64,000 bases of DNA from assembly GCA_002500505.1 (NCBI GenBank), contig DLRM01000011.1:1-64000 (forward strand), written 5' to 3'. The position numbers were made by a program, and so were the translations under genes. This DNA comes from Planctomycetes bacterium UBA7888. GTDB lineage: Bacteria; Planctomycetota; UBA1135. Of the stretch, positions 27,627 through 37,247 are shown one piece after another; the stretch's first letter is position 1; every line of letters starts with the position of its first letter. The notes below the pieces were generated by a model. It did not search any database. It was given only the letters and a program-made list of their open reading frames with translations, and had not been told where the DNA came from.

Positions 27627-28816
27627 TCCAAGCCGAGTCGCCGAATTTCCTCGCGGAACTCTTTTTCGTTTGTCAATGCGACCGATTGGGGGTTCTGCTG
27701 AAAGCTAGCCTTTGCAGGGTCCAGCCAAACGGGACCGTTGTCTGTGACGAGGACATTGCGCGCACGAAGGCCGCGGTACAGAATTCCAGCCTGCGAAATG
27801 GCTCGCACACTTTCTACTAAGGCATGAAAGTAAGCGGTGCTCGGCTGGTTTCCTGCTTGAAGATAGGTATCCAAATCAGGGGCTTCCACTGCTTCAGTTG
27901 CAAGCCAACTCTCCCGAACAAAGCCAAAAGAATCCCTTCGCTCCCACCAATCAATGGGTTGAACAACGGAAATACCAAGCTCCCGCATCTTCTGAAGGTT
28001 CAAAAACTCTCGTTCAGCCCGAGATGGGCTCCGCCAGGTGTGGCGAAATGCGGCCTCAAGACGTCGGAGGGGTTTAGGAAAGTCATAGCGCTTCACGAAA
28101 TGGCTTTGTCCATTCGAGAGGGTTCGCTTTTCGACAGATGAGGTCTCGGTTTGAACAAAGGGCTTAAAAACTCCATCTGAACACTCCATCTTTTCCAACA
28201 AAACAACCACTTGTTCACTAATTCCACGCGCAATGAACCCTTCCCGAACAACTCGCAAGCCCGCAAGCTCGGCTTCATCTTGAAAGGTCTTTCTGCTTTG
28301 GGGAAAGCGGTTTGATTTGCGCCCGCGAACTCGATGCCGCCAGGCTTGAAAACAGCTTCGGTCAAAATAGCTTGCAATCACCCAACGCCGACTGACGCGG
28401 GCCAATTCGGAAAGAGCCTCTTTTCGCTGAACGGACTCCGGAAAATGGTGCAGAAGCCGAAAACAAAAAGCCAAATCCACAGAGTCGTTGGCTAGCGGGA
28501 TGCGTGAGATGGCACCTTGAGCTCGAGGTCCGGACATTTGTCCAAGCATTGCCTCAGACTGATCCACCTGAAGGAGCTTAGGGGCATGAGTCTGAAGCAG
28601 GCGGGAAAACCGTCCTGTGCCGCAGGGTAGATCCAAAATTATTCCCAAAGGACCTGCCCAGCGCAAAAAACGCTTCGCCCATGCATGTTCAATTCGATGG
28701 GTGCGCCTAGCATGCTGGGTTTCAGTCCAGCGGGCGCCAGAATAATTTTTAGCAACTCCTACGGCATCGTAATCCTCACGAAGAATAGCTTCCCTATCGC
28801 GAATTGAGCCGCTCAC
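27623..28816 (-). CDS. Methyltransferase fused to WaaP/Kdo-kinase-like domain
   Basis: A 397-residue two-domain protein. Residues about 45-215 form a class I SAM methyltransferase (LDLPCGTGRF, DSVDLAFCFRLLHHF). Residues about 235-397 resemble lipopolysaccharide core kinases of the WaaP/RfaP family (HFVKRYDFPKPL, AEREFLNLQKMRELGISVVQPI, GILYRGLRARNVLV, VWLDPAKASF), but the usual catalytic-loop His and Asp appear altered, so kinase activity is doubtful. It is the last gene of a four-gene operon, overlapping the radical SAM gene by ATGA. Confidence 0.8.
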   Translation of the reverse strand: MSGSIRDREAILREDYDAVGVAKNYSGARWTETQHARRTHRIEHAWAKRFLRWAGPLGIILDLPCGTGRFSRLLQTHAPKLLQVDQSEAMLGQMSGPRAQGAISRIPLANDSVDLAFCFRLLHHFPESVQRKEALSELARVSRRWVIASYFDRSCFQAWRHRVRGRKSNRFPQSRKTFQDEAELAGLRVVREGFIARGISEQVVVLLEKMECSDGVFKPFVQTETSSVEKRTLSNGQSHFVKRYDFPKPLRRLEAAFRHTWRSPSRAEREFLNLQKMRELGISVVQPIDWWERRDSFGFVRESWLATEAVEAPDLDTYLQAGNQPSTAYFHALVESVRAISQAGILYRGLRARNVLVTDNGPVWLDPAKASFQQNPQSVALTNEKEFREEIRRLGLD

Positions 28817-30006
28817 AGGAAACAGTCCTCGCAGTCAGGCAGCTCAGTCCAATCTTCGCCAGCATCAATCGCAGCTTCTAGCAAATGATTCACCGAGTTG
28901 TATAAACAAGTCACTTCAGAACATTCTTGAGAGGCATCAAAATTTTCCAAAACTTGAGCCGTCCCTTGAGAACCCGCTTTCCCGCTCCAATCACCGGACT
29001 CGCCAATACGCGCACGACTTACACCTCGATGGGCAGGGCAATTGAAAATACCAAGAGGTGAAATCACCTGCCGCAGGGCTTGCATATGGCATATCTTGGG
29101 TTGTCGGGTCAATGCTGGCCAGCTTCCATCCAACAAAACTTGCAGGTTCAAGGATTCAATCACCCGGAAGTTTTTTAGATGCGCTGTTGCACGACGTGAG
29201 GCTTCGATGCCCGCTCGAATTCGGTCCTCACCACAGACCTCTTTGGCTACTAAGACCTCTGCGCCTTCGGCAGTCCGGCTGAGATAGGGCTTGAAAGAGA
29301 TGTAGTCAAAGCCATGGTTTCCCGCTAATTCAGCAGCTGAGGCCATTTCCCCCACATTCTCTATTAAAGAGGCATCCTCCCGTTGCGCACCTTTCCAAGT
29401 AATGACAAAGGAGAAACCCAAAGTTACATCTGGGTTGGCGGAGCGAATCAAGCACGCGGATTCGCAACATTCTTCAAGGGATATCCCCGACTTCGGATGA
29501 TGCATGGCCTGAAAGGTTTCGTTCGTCCCGCTATCCAAGCTCAGCCGAACCCAGTCCCCGGCCTCTAGATAGGAGGCCGCCTCCGCAATGACTTCGTTTC
29601 GACTTCCGTTGGAGACAACGGCCACTTGAAGACTGAGTTCCTCTTTAATGAACTGGACCATGCTCACAAACTCAGGGTGTAGGGTCGGCTCCCCCCCCCC
29701 AATCAAAATAATCGACTGCATTCCACGATTAGTCAAAGCTCGGAGAGATGCCCGCAAGGAGTCCATGTCATAGCGCACAGGTGAATTCAGCGAATCCCAA
29801 TCAATGCAATGGTCGCAGGCAAAATTGCAAGCCGTCGTCAAATCAAGGTTGACAGACAAAGGTCCTAAGTTTTCGGGGAAGATTGGAGCTTCTTTTCCCT
29901 GAGCAAGGGAAGACCTAACCGTTCGTTGCCACTCCAAGTAACGCGCAATAGAAGCATGCGCCCTTGGGCCACGCAACTTAGCAGCGAAATCGTGAAAACG
30001 ATCCAT
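28813..30006 (-). CDS. Radical SAM protein with SPASM-like C-terminal cysteines
   Basis: A 397-residue protein. The [4Fe-4S] motif CNFACDHC is at residues 60-67, with IILIGGGEPTLHPEF as the SAM-binding region. C-terminal Cys residues (CHMQALRQ...NCPAHRG...CSEVTC, then CEDCFL) suggest auxiliary clusters of SPASM/twitch type. It lies 2 bases from the Gfo/Idh/MocA gene and overlaps the methyltransferase gene. Substrate unknown: peptide or sugar modification are both possible. Confidence 0.87.
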   Translation of the reverse strand: MDRFHDFAAKLRGPRAHASIARYLEWQRTVRSSLAQGKEAPIFPENLGPLSVNLDLTTACNFACDHCIDWDSLNSPVRYDMDSLRASLRALTNRGMQSIILIGGGEPTLHPEFVSMVQFIKEELSLQVAVVSNGSRNEVIAEAASYLEAGDWVRLSLDSGTNETFQAMHHPKSGISLEECCESACLIRSANPDVTLGFSFVITWKGAQREDASLIENVGEMASAAELAGNHGFDYISFKPYLSRTAEGAEVLVAKEVCGEDRIRAGIEASRRATAHLKNFRVIESLNLQVLLDGSWPALTRQPKICHMQALRQVISPLGIFNCPAHRGVSRARIGESGDWSGKAGSQGTAQVLENFDASQECSEVTCLYNSVNHLLEAAIDAGEDWTELPDCEDCFL

Positions 30007-30008
30007 GT

Positions 30009-31019
30009 CTAGCCTTGGGGGCGAGCCTCCAACAATTCCGCAAGGATAGCTTGCCGACGAATCAAGTTTTCATCCACGGGAGCAGAGCCACTCTGCTTCA
30101 CCTTCTTCAACTCGTTCAAAAAGTTCAAGACTGCTCGCGGCATGGGGTCTTCTCCATGAATTCGATTTCCATCTCCATCCGAAAAGAAAAATTTATACCC
30201 CGGCTGCTCGATTTCCCGCCGAATCAAAGCCCCGTCTAGAGAAAACTCTGCAGGCCTTGGCCAAACATCTTGGTCCACAAGCTCTACGGCGCAATCCAAA
30301 GTCCGATTCGCCGTGACAACTTGAAATTCCAAGACACGGTCATGAATGTATTGAATGCCGCTCAATTCCATCGGACCCGGACAAATGGCTTGAATCAATG
30401 AAATAGGGTGGGACAACATTTCAATCCAACGCTCAATCCCCTCTCCCGCAGGAGTCATGCGCATTAGAAAACGCGTCACTGAAGCAAGATTTATCTCAGG
30501 ATGAAGACGAGAAAAATCATTCATCACAACCGGCCATTGGCAAGTTTCTCGCAACAATAAACCCATCGCTGAATAGGCATGGGCCAAACGCGAAGCATCG
30601 GAATGGTCTTCTTTCGCCGTGCGCTCCAAAACAGGACACATTGCCTCGGGGCAGGAAATAGACGAGGCCAACAATGGCTTCTCACAAAAAACATGGATTC
30701 CCGCATCCAAGGCCATCGCCAACCAATCTCGATGAGTCCCTACAGGGGAAGCAATGATGAGGGCATCGGGGGCGGCAGCGGCAACAAGTTCATCCCAATC
30801 CGAAAAAGCATCGCACTCTAAGCCTTTTCCAGCCAGCCACTGGCGCGCATCTTCTGCGGTTTCGGGTCGGGTTCCCCAAATGGCGTTGACATCAATACCA
30901 CCTTCCACTTGTAATCCCGCCTCGACAGCTTGCAGTGCCAAAAACGGACCGGTTCCGTTTCGCACGCGCCGCGCACCAATCACTGCAAGGCGAAGAGGTC
31001 TTGGAGTCTCAGGAATCAC
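30009..31019 (-). CDS. Gfo/Idh/MocA-family oxidoreductase
   Basis: A 336-residue NAD(P)-dependent oxidoreductase. The Rossmann start is LRLAVIGARRVRNGTG, and IHVFCEKPLLAS carries the EKP motif of the family. The C-terminal half is divergent. It overlaps the Nudix gene by 4 bases (ATGA) and is followed by the radical SAM gene. Likely substrate is a sugar or cyclitol derivative (inference from family and envelope context). Confidence 0.85.
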   Translation of the reverse strand: MIPETPRPLRLAVIGARRVRNGTGPFLALQAVEAGLQVEGGIDVNAIWGTRPETAEDARQWLAGKGLECDAFSDWDELVAAAAPDALIIASPVGTHRDWLAMALDAGIHVFCEKPLLASSISCPEAMCPVLERTAKEDHSDASRLAHAYSAMGLLLRETCQWPVVMNDFSRLHPEINLASVTRFLMRMTPAGEGIERWIEMLSHPISLIQAICPGPMELSGIQYIHDRVLEFQVVTANRTLDCAVELVDQDVWPRPAEFSLDGALIRREIEQPGYKFFFSDGDGNRIHGEDPMPRAVLNFLNELKKVKQSGSAPVDENLIRRQAILAELLEARPQG

Positions 31020-31705
31020 AAAGAACTCCCGTCTGCTTCAGACTCAAGTTTTTCTTTCAGTCGGCCCAGTCCTAACTCCGCCAACATGTTCGGAATTCCC
31101 CCATCACGGCAACGCGCAAGAGCCTCGCCCAGTTCCATAAGTACTACTCGCGTCCCATGTTCCATAGGCGAGCCGTCGCCTTCAGCCAATTTTCCGTCTT
31201 CAGGTGGAGCACCTTCCAACTTAGCTTCCAGCAGAAAAACACACTCGTCGGATGCTCCTGGAGAAGGGAACATAGCCGAGCCAAGAGGTTGAAAAGCAAT
31301 CTCAGGCAAATCCACACCGACTTCTTCTCTAGATTCTGCCGCTGCGCGCCGTTGCAATCCCCCTGCACCCTCATCTGTGGGTTCCAAAATACCTGCAACC
31401 AATTCAATCATTACCAAAGGCGCTCCCGGTCCTTCCTGGATTAATTTTTTTGTGCGCCGCAACCAAATCGGAGGCCGCACACCTTCCTTCAAAACCACCA
31501 TCACGCGACCATCGGCGTCTCGGTACCAAAGCACCACCCCCACCGCATCGGTACTCCGTCGACTCGAAACATCGCAGTTGTATTCAGGCGAAGCGGAGCC
31601 ATCTGAATACAGATGCCTCACTCGCAATCGACGCAGAGTCAGAAATCCGGGTGAACCAAGGGTTTCGTCTTGGAGAATTTCGAGGGAGTCGGGGTGCTTG
31701 GTCAC
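31016..31705 (-). CDS. Nudix hydrolase with atypical Nudix box
   Basis: A 229-residue protein resembling ADP-ribose/nucleotide-sugar pyrophosphatases (VMIELVAGILEP, ESREEVGVDLP). The box departs from consensus: the Arg of REUxEExGU is Ala, and extra Gly residues sit in the preceding loop. It is the first gene of the minus-strand operon; only 36 bases separate its ATG from the divergent heptose gene, so the two operons share a promoter region. Confidence 0.8.
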   Translation of the reverse strand: MTKHPDSLEILQDETLGSPGFLTLRRLRVRHLYSDGSASPEYNCDVSSRRSTDAVGVVLWYRDADGRVMVVLKEGVRPPIWLRRTKKLIQEGPGAPLVMIELVAGILEPTDEGAGGLQRRAAAESREEVGVDLPEIAFQPLGSAMFPSPGASDECVFLLEAKLEGAPPEDGKLAEGDGSPMEHGTRVVLMELGEALARCRDGGIPNMLAELGLGRLKEKLESEADGSSL

Positions 31706-31741
31706 GAGGACATTTTAGGGGGAGTCCCTTACCCTATCGGG

Positions 31742-32239
31742 ATGCCGGACACCCTTCCCAAGCTCCTTGAGCGGAGCACCCTTGCCGAAAAGCTGCTCCC
31801 CCTCCGTGAAGCTGGCAAGACTGTGGTTTTGTGCAACGGCGTGTTTGACCTTTTGCATGTTGGGCATACCCGTGTTTTGGCCGCAGCTGCCGCCAAGGGC
31901 GATGTTTTGGTTGTTGCAATCAACGACGATGCCTCGGCTCGAATGCACAAAGGCTCCGGTCGCCCAATTCACCCAGCAATTGAACGAGCTGAGATTCTTT
32001 CTGCTCTCTCGTGCGTAGATTGGATTTGCATGTTTTCTGAGGAAACTGTGGCCGCAACCTTACAAGCTATTCAGCCAAATATCCATGCGAAGGGCGAAGA
32101 CTACGACCCTGAGAGGATCCCTTCTGATGAACAATTGGTTGCCGAAGAACTTGGGATTCAACTCGCTCTGGTCGGTGGTCCGAAGGTCAACTCCAGCAGT
32201 CAAATCGCTGATAGTCTTGAACAAGGGAGGGCTTCTTAG
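31742..32239 (+). CDS. rfaE2: D-glycero-beta-D-manno-heptose 1-phosphate adenylyltransferase (HldE C-terminal type)
   Basis: A 165-residue nucleotidyltransferase matching only the adenylyltransferase half of HldE. VVLCNGVFDLLHVGHTRVL holds the HxGH motif, followed by INDDASARMHKGSGRP and GEDYDPERIPSDEQLV. The upstream frame is open to 31670 but would overlap the divergent Nudix gene, so ATG 31742 is preferred. The kinase half is not in the window. Its stop overlaps the GTG of the glycosyltransferase, linking it to heptose transfer. Confidence 0.92.
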   Translation: MPDTLPKLLERSTLAEKLLPLREAGKTVVLCNGVFDLLHVGHTRVLAAAAAKGDVLVVAINDDASARMHKGSGRPIHPAIERAEILSALSCVDWICMFSEETVAATLQAIQPNIHAKGEDYDPERIPSDEQLVAEELGIQLALVGGPKVNSSSQIADSLEQGRAS

Positions 32240-33249
32240 TGGAACGGATTGGCATCCGCCTTCCTAACCCCATCGGCGATGTGGTTGCGGCTACCCCCTT
32301 GATTCGACTCCTCAAACAGCGCAACCCTGAAGACCGCATTGTGCTCATTGGTTCCGCCAAGGCCATCGAACTTTTAGACGGTCTAGACACTTGGCACGAA
32401 GCCGAGGCTCTTGAAGAAACGCCTCACCATGGGAAGCTGTCCGCTTGGGAAGAGGGCACTTTTCTAAAAAAACTCCTACTTGACAAAATTTACCTCCTTC
32501 CCAATTCTTTCTCTTCCGCCTTTGCAGCCATGCGCGCAGGTATTCCCAAACGTGTCGGACGAAAAACATTGGCCCGTCATTTCCTCCTGACACGCAGACT
32601 TCCGAAGGTGGGTGAACCTCGCCCCATGTCCCGGGTGTACTCCGAAATCGTTGGAGAAGTTCAGCCTCCCAAAATCGAACTCGCCTGCACGGAACGAGGG
32701 GATCGTCTTGCCAGGGAAACTTTAGAAGCCCTAGCTCCACACGGAATCCAACCTCCCTTTCTTGCCGTTGCCCCTGGTGCCGCTTTTGGACCCTCTAAGG
32801 TTTATCCAATCGAACTCATGGCGAGGGCTGTCCGCCTTTCAGAAAAAAAGACCGGTCTTCAACCCGTTTACTTTGGTGCCCCCAATGAATCCGAGCTGAT
32901 TCGAAGTGTTAAGGCACTACACCCGGCCCCATTTCTACATTCTTCTCTCACCGAGATGAAAAGCCTTCTCAAGGAATGTGAGGTTCTTCTTTGCATGGAC
33001 AGTGGCGCTCGACATATCGCTGCAGCCCTCGATGTACCTCAAGTCATTTTGTATGGCCCGACAAACCCTCGTTGGACAAACTTTGAACAGGAAATGACGG
33101 TTGCTCTTCGCCTTGAAGATTTACCCTGCAGTCCTTGCCACAAAAAAGTTTGCCCCACCGATCATGCGTGCATGCGAAACCTCACCCCCGAAGAAATCGC
33201 TGAAGCCGTCGAAACGGCTAGGCAAAAAGCAATAATATTGAGTTTTTAG
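32239..33249 (+). CDS. Glycosyltransferase family 9 (LPS heptosyltransferase II-like)
   Basis: A 336-residue GT9 enzyme, WaaF-like. IGIRLPNPIGDVVAATPLIRLL at the N terminus, VAPGAAFGPSKVYP and VLLCMDSGARHIAAALDVPQVILYGPTNP near the C terminus are characteristic. CSPCHKKVC before the end is also seen in WaaF proteins. GTG start overlaps the rfaE2 stop. It would transfer ADP-heptose to a lipid A/inner-core-like acceptor. Confidence 0.9.
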   Translation: MERIGIRLPNPIGDVVAATPLIRLLKQRNPEDRIVLIGSAKAIELLDGLDTWHEAEALEETPHHGKLSAWEEGTFLKKLLLDKIYLLPNSFSSAFAAMRAGIPKRVGRKTLARHFLLTRRLPKVGEPRPMSRVYSEIVGEVQPPKIELACTERGDRLARETLEALAPHGIQPPFLAVAPGAAFGPSKVYPIELMARAVRLSEKKTGLQPVYFGAPNESELIRSVKALHPAPFLHSSLTEMKSLLKECEVLLCMDSGARHIAAALDVPQVILYGPTNPRWTNFEQEMTVALRLEDLPCSPCHKKVCPTDHACMRNLTPEEIAEAVETARQKAIILSF

Positions 33250-33261
33250 TTTTCCAGCACC

Positions 33262-34383
33262 ATGACGGATACCTTCCGAGCTCCATACCCATTTGTTTCA
33301 GCAAAAGAAGCAGAACTTTATTCCGAACCAGAAGCCATTTGGGAAACACTTTTGGCGGACATCGCTTCGGCACGGGATGAACTTCTAATTGAAAACTTTA
33401 TTCTTCGGCCTGGCCTAGCCTGCGATGCCATCGTAGATGCAATGTTTCGCGCCGCCAACAATGGGGCAGATGTCAAACTCATGGTGGATGCTTTTGGATC
33501 TAGCACTTTGGATTCTTCAATCCAAAGCCGACTAACCAACGCAGGTATTGAACTCCAATTTTATAACCCGTACAAATTGCGAGATTTCTTCGGTCGCCGT
33601 GCTGCCGCCCTCCCCCGCACGCACCGCCGCCTTATTTTGGCGGACAGGAAGGTCGCTTGGGTTGGTGGAGTCGCTTTTGATGACCAATGGTGGCCTGCCT
33701 CCGAGCAGCCAACCGCACGGGATACCATGCTGCGCCTCTGTGGGGCTGCGGTCGAGCATTTACAAGATTGCTTCCAAAGGCTTTGGAGTGGCGTGGGATC
33801 GGGCCCTCGCTTACGCCAAACGCCAAGTCCCGCACCAGAAGAACTTCGGGCCCTCCCCCAGTACGCCTATCGACGGCCAAACTATCGCCGGGCTCTCCAC
33901 TACAACCTGCATGCAGCGAAAGCTCGAGCTTGGATTGCTGTCCCTTACTTCATTCCTGGACCCCGATTGCTTGCGGACCTGCGCATTGTTGCGCAACGTG
34001 GAATTGATTTACGACTCCTTCTTCCAGGGCAAATCACCGACCATCCGACGGTGCGCCTTGCGGCTCGACGTTATTACGGTCGACTCCTTCGAGCTGGTGC
34101 CCGGATTTTGGAATATGAACCAGCTTTTATGCACTCCAAATTCGCTGTTTTCGACCACGAGCGACTTTTGGTGGGCTCATCAAACTTGGATCGCTGGTCC
34201 ATGTTCATCAACAATGAACTTGCTGTTGAAGCTCGAAGCCAACGCTTGGTTTCCGAGGCCAATGACCGGTTCGAGGAGGATTTTCAAAATTCCAGAGAAA
34301 TCACACTCTTGGAGTGGCAAGCTCGGCCTTGGCGCCATCGCGCAATGGAGCGAGTTTTTGGAAGATTTGACAAACTTTTTTAA
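33262..34383 (+). CDS. Phospholipase-D-family cardiolipin synthase-like protein
   Basis: A 373-residue protein with two PLD motifs. The second is canonical: H291-S-K-FAVFD298 followed by GSSNLD. The first reads H121-R-R123-LILAD128, with Arg replacing the HKD Lys. It lacks N-terminal membrane segments, like ClsB. It lies between the heptosyltransferase and the EEP gene; E. coli clsB is likewise next to an EEP gene (ybhP), supporting a phospholipid role. Confidence 0.85.
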   Translation: MTDTFRAPYPFVSAKEAELYSEPEAIWETLLADIASARDELLIENFILRPGLACDAIVDAMFRAANNGADVKLMVDAFGSSTLDSSIQSRLTNAGIELQFYNPYKLRDFFGRRAAALPRTHRRLILADRKVAWVGGVAFDDQWWPASEQPTARDTMLRLCGAAVEHLQDCFQRLWSGVGSGPRLRQTPSPAPEELRALPQYAYRRPNYRRALHYNLHAAKARAWIAVPYFIPGPRLLADLRIVAQRGIDLRLLLPGQITDHPTVRLAARRYYGRLLRAGARILEYEPAFMHSKFAVFDHERLLVGSSNLDRWSMFINNELAVEARSQRLVSEANDRFEEDFQNSREITLLEWQARPWRHRAMERVFGRFDKLF

Positions 34384-34388
34384 TTCCC

Positions 34389-35120
34389 GTGCAAATCCGT
34401 CTCATGTCTTGGAATATCCACCGCGCCATCGGCATGGACCGGAAGTTCGCCCCAGAACGCATCGTGGAAGTCGTCCGACATCACAAACCAGACATTCTTT
34501 TAATGCAAGAAGTGGATCGCGGAGTGCCTCGTTCCAGACGCCTTTGGTTGGACCATGAGATTGCCAAGGCATGCGAATTGCCCTGGCACTCTTGGGCACA
34601 GGCGCATGTCTTGAAGGTGGGGAGCTATGGCAACGCCACCTTGTCTCGCTTCCCGATTTTCAAACGCAAGCACCTAGACCTGACTATTACTCGAAAAAAA
34701 CGTCGTATTGCTCTTTATACGCGAATCCGACTCCCTGGTCACTACAAGGACTTCCATGTTTTCAACTGGCACCTTGGTCTTTCCGCACTCGAACGGCAAA
34801 AGCAAGTCCATCGACTCTTCAGAACGGGAACATGGAAAAGCCTCCGAAAAAATGCGCGAGTAGTTTTGGGTGGTGACACGAATGATTGGCGGAATCTTCT
34901 TTTTCACAAAGCCGTAAAACGCGAAGGCCTGCACGCGTGGAGTGAGCATCGGCGGAGACAACACATCTTGACCTATCCATCACCTGCCCCAGCTGGAGCT
35001 CTAGATAAGTTCTTTTGGCGAGGACCATTAGGTGACGAACACATCCACCGAAGCCGCATGAATCTTGCAAAAGTCGCAAGTGACCATCTGCCTTTATTGG
35101 CAGAATTCGAACTCTTATAG
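34389..35120 (+). CDS. Endonuclease/exonuclease/phosphatase family protein (YbhP-like)
   Basis: A 243-residue EEP-fold protein starting at GTG 34389, 5 bases after the PLD gene. SWNIHR, LMQEVDRG, NWHLGLS, LGGDTNDWR and ASDHLPLLAEF supply the conserved metal-dependent phosphoesterase residues. Pairing with a ClsB-like gene echoes the E. coli ybhP-clsB neighbourhood. Substrate unknown. Confidence 0.85.
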   Translation: MQIRLMSWNIHRAIGMDRKFAPERIVEVVRHHKPDILLMQEVDRGVPRSRRLWLDHEIAKACELPWHSWAQAHVLKVGSYGNATLSRFPIFKRKHLDLTITRKKRRIALYTRIRLPGHYKDFHVFNWHLGLSALERQKQVHRLFRTGTWKSLRKNARVVLGGDTNDWRNLLFHKAVKREGLHAWSEHRRRQHILTYPSPAPAGALDKFFWRGPLGDEHIHRSRMNLAKVASDHLPLLAEFELL

Positions 35121-35186
35121 ACTGCTAAAAAGAAGGACTTAGCTTTCTGCAATGAGTTGCGCCAGCCCCACGCGATTTCAAGCCAG

Positions 35187-37247
35187 TTATTCTTTATTCA
35201 ACAGCGCGTTCAAATCCGTTTCATCCAAAACCGTAACGCCCAGGTCTTCAGCTTTTTGGAGTTTGGAACCTGCCGATTCGCCGGCAACCAAATAGTCGGT
35301 TTTGGCAGAAACCGTCCCGGCTACCTTGCCACCCGCAGCTTCGATGCTGGTTTTCCATTCTGGTCGGGGCGCACTCAGGGTACCGGTCAGGACAAACACC
35401 TTGCCCGCCACCCCTTCCACTGCAGTTCCTTTGGTTTCCGCGGGGGCTTTAGGCCTCACCCCAAGCTCCAACATGCGCGCGATGGCATTTGCGTTTTGGG
35501 AATTCCCGAAAAAATCAATTACCGAAGCGGCAACTTCTTCCCCAACGCCTTCCACCTCAGATAGGGAAGCCACCGCCTCTTCCGACTGAGCCACTCTGGT
35601 AAGTTCATCCAAAGAGGAAAACTTGGCACAAAGGGCGCGCGCAGTTTCACTCCCGACCTCGGGAATTCCCAAAGCAAAAAGGAACTTAGGGAGCTCAGGT
35701 TCCATGGCACCAATCACTTGTTCCTTCAAGGCCATGGCAGACTTTTCACCCCATCGCTCCAACTGGGAAATTGCCTCGAAATCAAGCGCAAAGACATTTT
35801 CCACGGAATCAAGCAAACCGGCTTCGGCAAATTGGGAGACTGCCTTTTCCCCTAGACCTTCGATTCTCAATGCCTCACGCGAGGCCAAATGACGAATTCG
35901 GCGCAACACTTGCGCCGGGCAATCCATGCTTGGACAAAACCTGTGCTCTCCTTTTCGGGAAGGTGTTGATCCACAAGAAGGGCAAGTGCTCGGCCATTCA
36001 AACTTCGGGAGCTCCTTTTTTCGAGCATCCAAAACCGGTCCAACAACTTGAGGAATCACATCCCCTGCTCTGCGAACCATTACGCAGTCCCCAATACGAA
36101 TATCCCTTTCGGCAATGTACTTGGCGTTGTGCAGGGTCGCGTGGCGAACAGTGGTTCCCCCAATTCCAATGGGCTCCAAATGAGCGCGTGGAGTTAGACG
36201 CCCAGTACGCCCTACTTGAATTTCAATGTCCAACAAAGTCGTCATTTCTTCTCGAGGAGCGAACTTATGCGCACAAGCCCAACGCGGAGTGCGAGCGCGC
36301 GAGCCCAAAAGATGGCGGAGTGCAAACTCCTCCACTTTGACCACAACGCCATCCATTTCATATTCAAGTTCATCCCGCTTGGCTTCGAGTTCATCATGAA
36401 AAGCAATCATGCCTTCAGAATCAGAAACAACTGCGTGATAAGGGGTGATTGCAAAGCCCCAGCCCTCCAGCGCTTTCATCGCTGCAGTGTGGTTCTCAAA
36501 ATCGGATCCGCCTTCATGCCGTACCAAATCCCAAGCCATGAACCTCAACCCTCGATTCCGCACAACAGATGGGTCCAAACGTTTTAGTGTGCCAGCAGTG
36601 GCATTCCGAGGGTTTGCAAAAACTGAATCACCCTGTTGAGCCATGCGGGCATTCAGCTCCGCAAAACCCGATAAAGGGATCATGACCTCTCCACGGACTT
36701 CCACAAGCGAAGGGATTATTGACCCTTTCTGGCCCCGCAAGCGGAGGGGGACCCCTCCCACTGCACGCAGGTTTTGGGTTAAATCTTCTCCGGTAGCTCC
36801 ATCCCCCCGCGAAACACCGCGCACCAAAAGTCCATCTTTATAAACCAAACTCGCAGAAACTCCATCCCACTTGGGTTCACAAGAAAAGGAGGGTTTGGTT
36901 TTAGTTTCACCTTCTAAGCCTTTCAAAACGCGAGCCTCAAAATCTTGGACGGCCTCATTTCCGAATAAACTCTCAATCGAAATCATGGGGACGGCGTGTT
37001 CAATGCGTTCGAACTTTGAACCCTCCGGCAAAGGAGAACCTACCCGCTGAGTGGGAGAATCGGGGCAAACCCAATCTGGGTGCTCTACCTCCATCGCTTG
37101 TAGCTCTTGAAACTTTCGGTCGTATTCTGCGTCAGAAACCAAAGGGTGGGCCAATACATAGTAGGCATGGTCGTAGGTGGACAACTCCTCCACTAAACGT
37201 GAATAAAGCTCACGCGGGTCTTCGAACAGCCCAGGCGCGCTGGTCAC
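35187..37247 (-). CDS. ligA: NAD-dependent DNA ligase
   Basis: A 686-residue LigA that seals nicks using NAD+. The nucleotidylation motif is CEPKWDG with Lys126, preceded by the Ia domain (YDHAYYVLAHPLVSDAEYD). A four-Cys zinc finger (CPSCGSTPSRKGEHRFCPSMDC) near residue 420 is followed by helix-hairpin-helix repeats and a C-terminal BRCT domain (KVFVLTGTLSAPRPEW). Start ATG overlaps the upstream gene by 4 bases. Confidence 0.97.
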   Translation of the reverse strand: MTSAPGLFEDPRELYSRLVEELSTYDHAYYVLAHPLVSDAEYDRKFQELQAMEVEHPDWVCPDSPTQRVGSPLPEGSKFERIEHAVPMISIESLFGNEAVQDFEARVLKGLEGETKTKPSFSCEPKWDGVSASLVYKDGLLVRGVSRGDGATGEDLTQNLRAVGGVPLRLRGQKGSIIPSLVEVRGEVMIPLSGFAELNARMAQQGDSVFANPRNATAGTLKRLDPSVVRNRGLRFMAWDLVRHEGGSDFENHTAAMKALEGWGFAITPYHAVVSDSEGMIAFHDELEAKRDELEYEMDGVVVKVEEFALRHLLGSRARTPRWACAHKFAPREEMTTLLDIEIQVGRTGRLTPRAHLEPIGIGGTTVRHATLHNAKYIAERDIRIGDCVMVRRAGDVIPQVVGPVLDARKKELPKFEWPSTCPSCGSTPSRKGEHRFCPSMDCPAQVLRRIRHLASREALRIEGLGEKAVSQFAEAGLLDSVENVFALDFEAISQLERWGEKSAMALKEQVIGAMEPELPKFLFALGIPEVGSETARALCAKFSSLDELTRVAQSEEAVASLSEVEGVGEEVAASVIDFFGNSQNANAIARMLELGVRPKAPAETKGTAVEGVAGKVFVLTGTLSAPRPEWKTSIEAAGGKVAGTVSAKTDYLVAGESAGSKLQKAEDLGVTVLDETDLNALLNKE

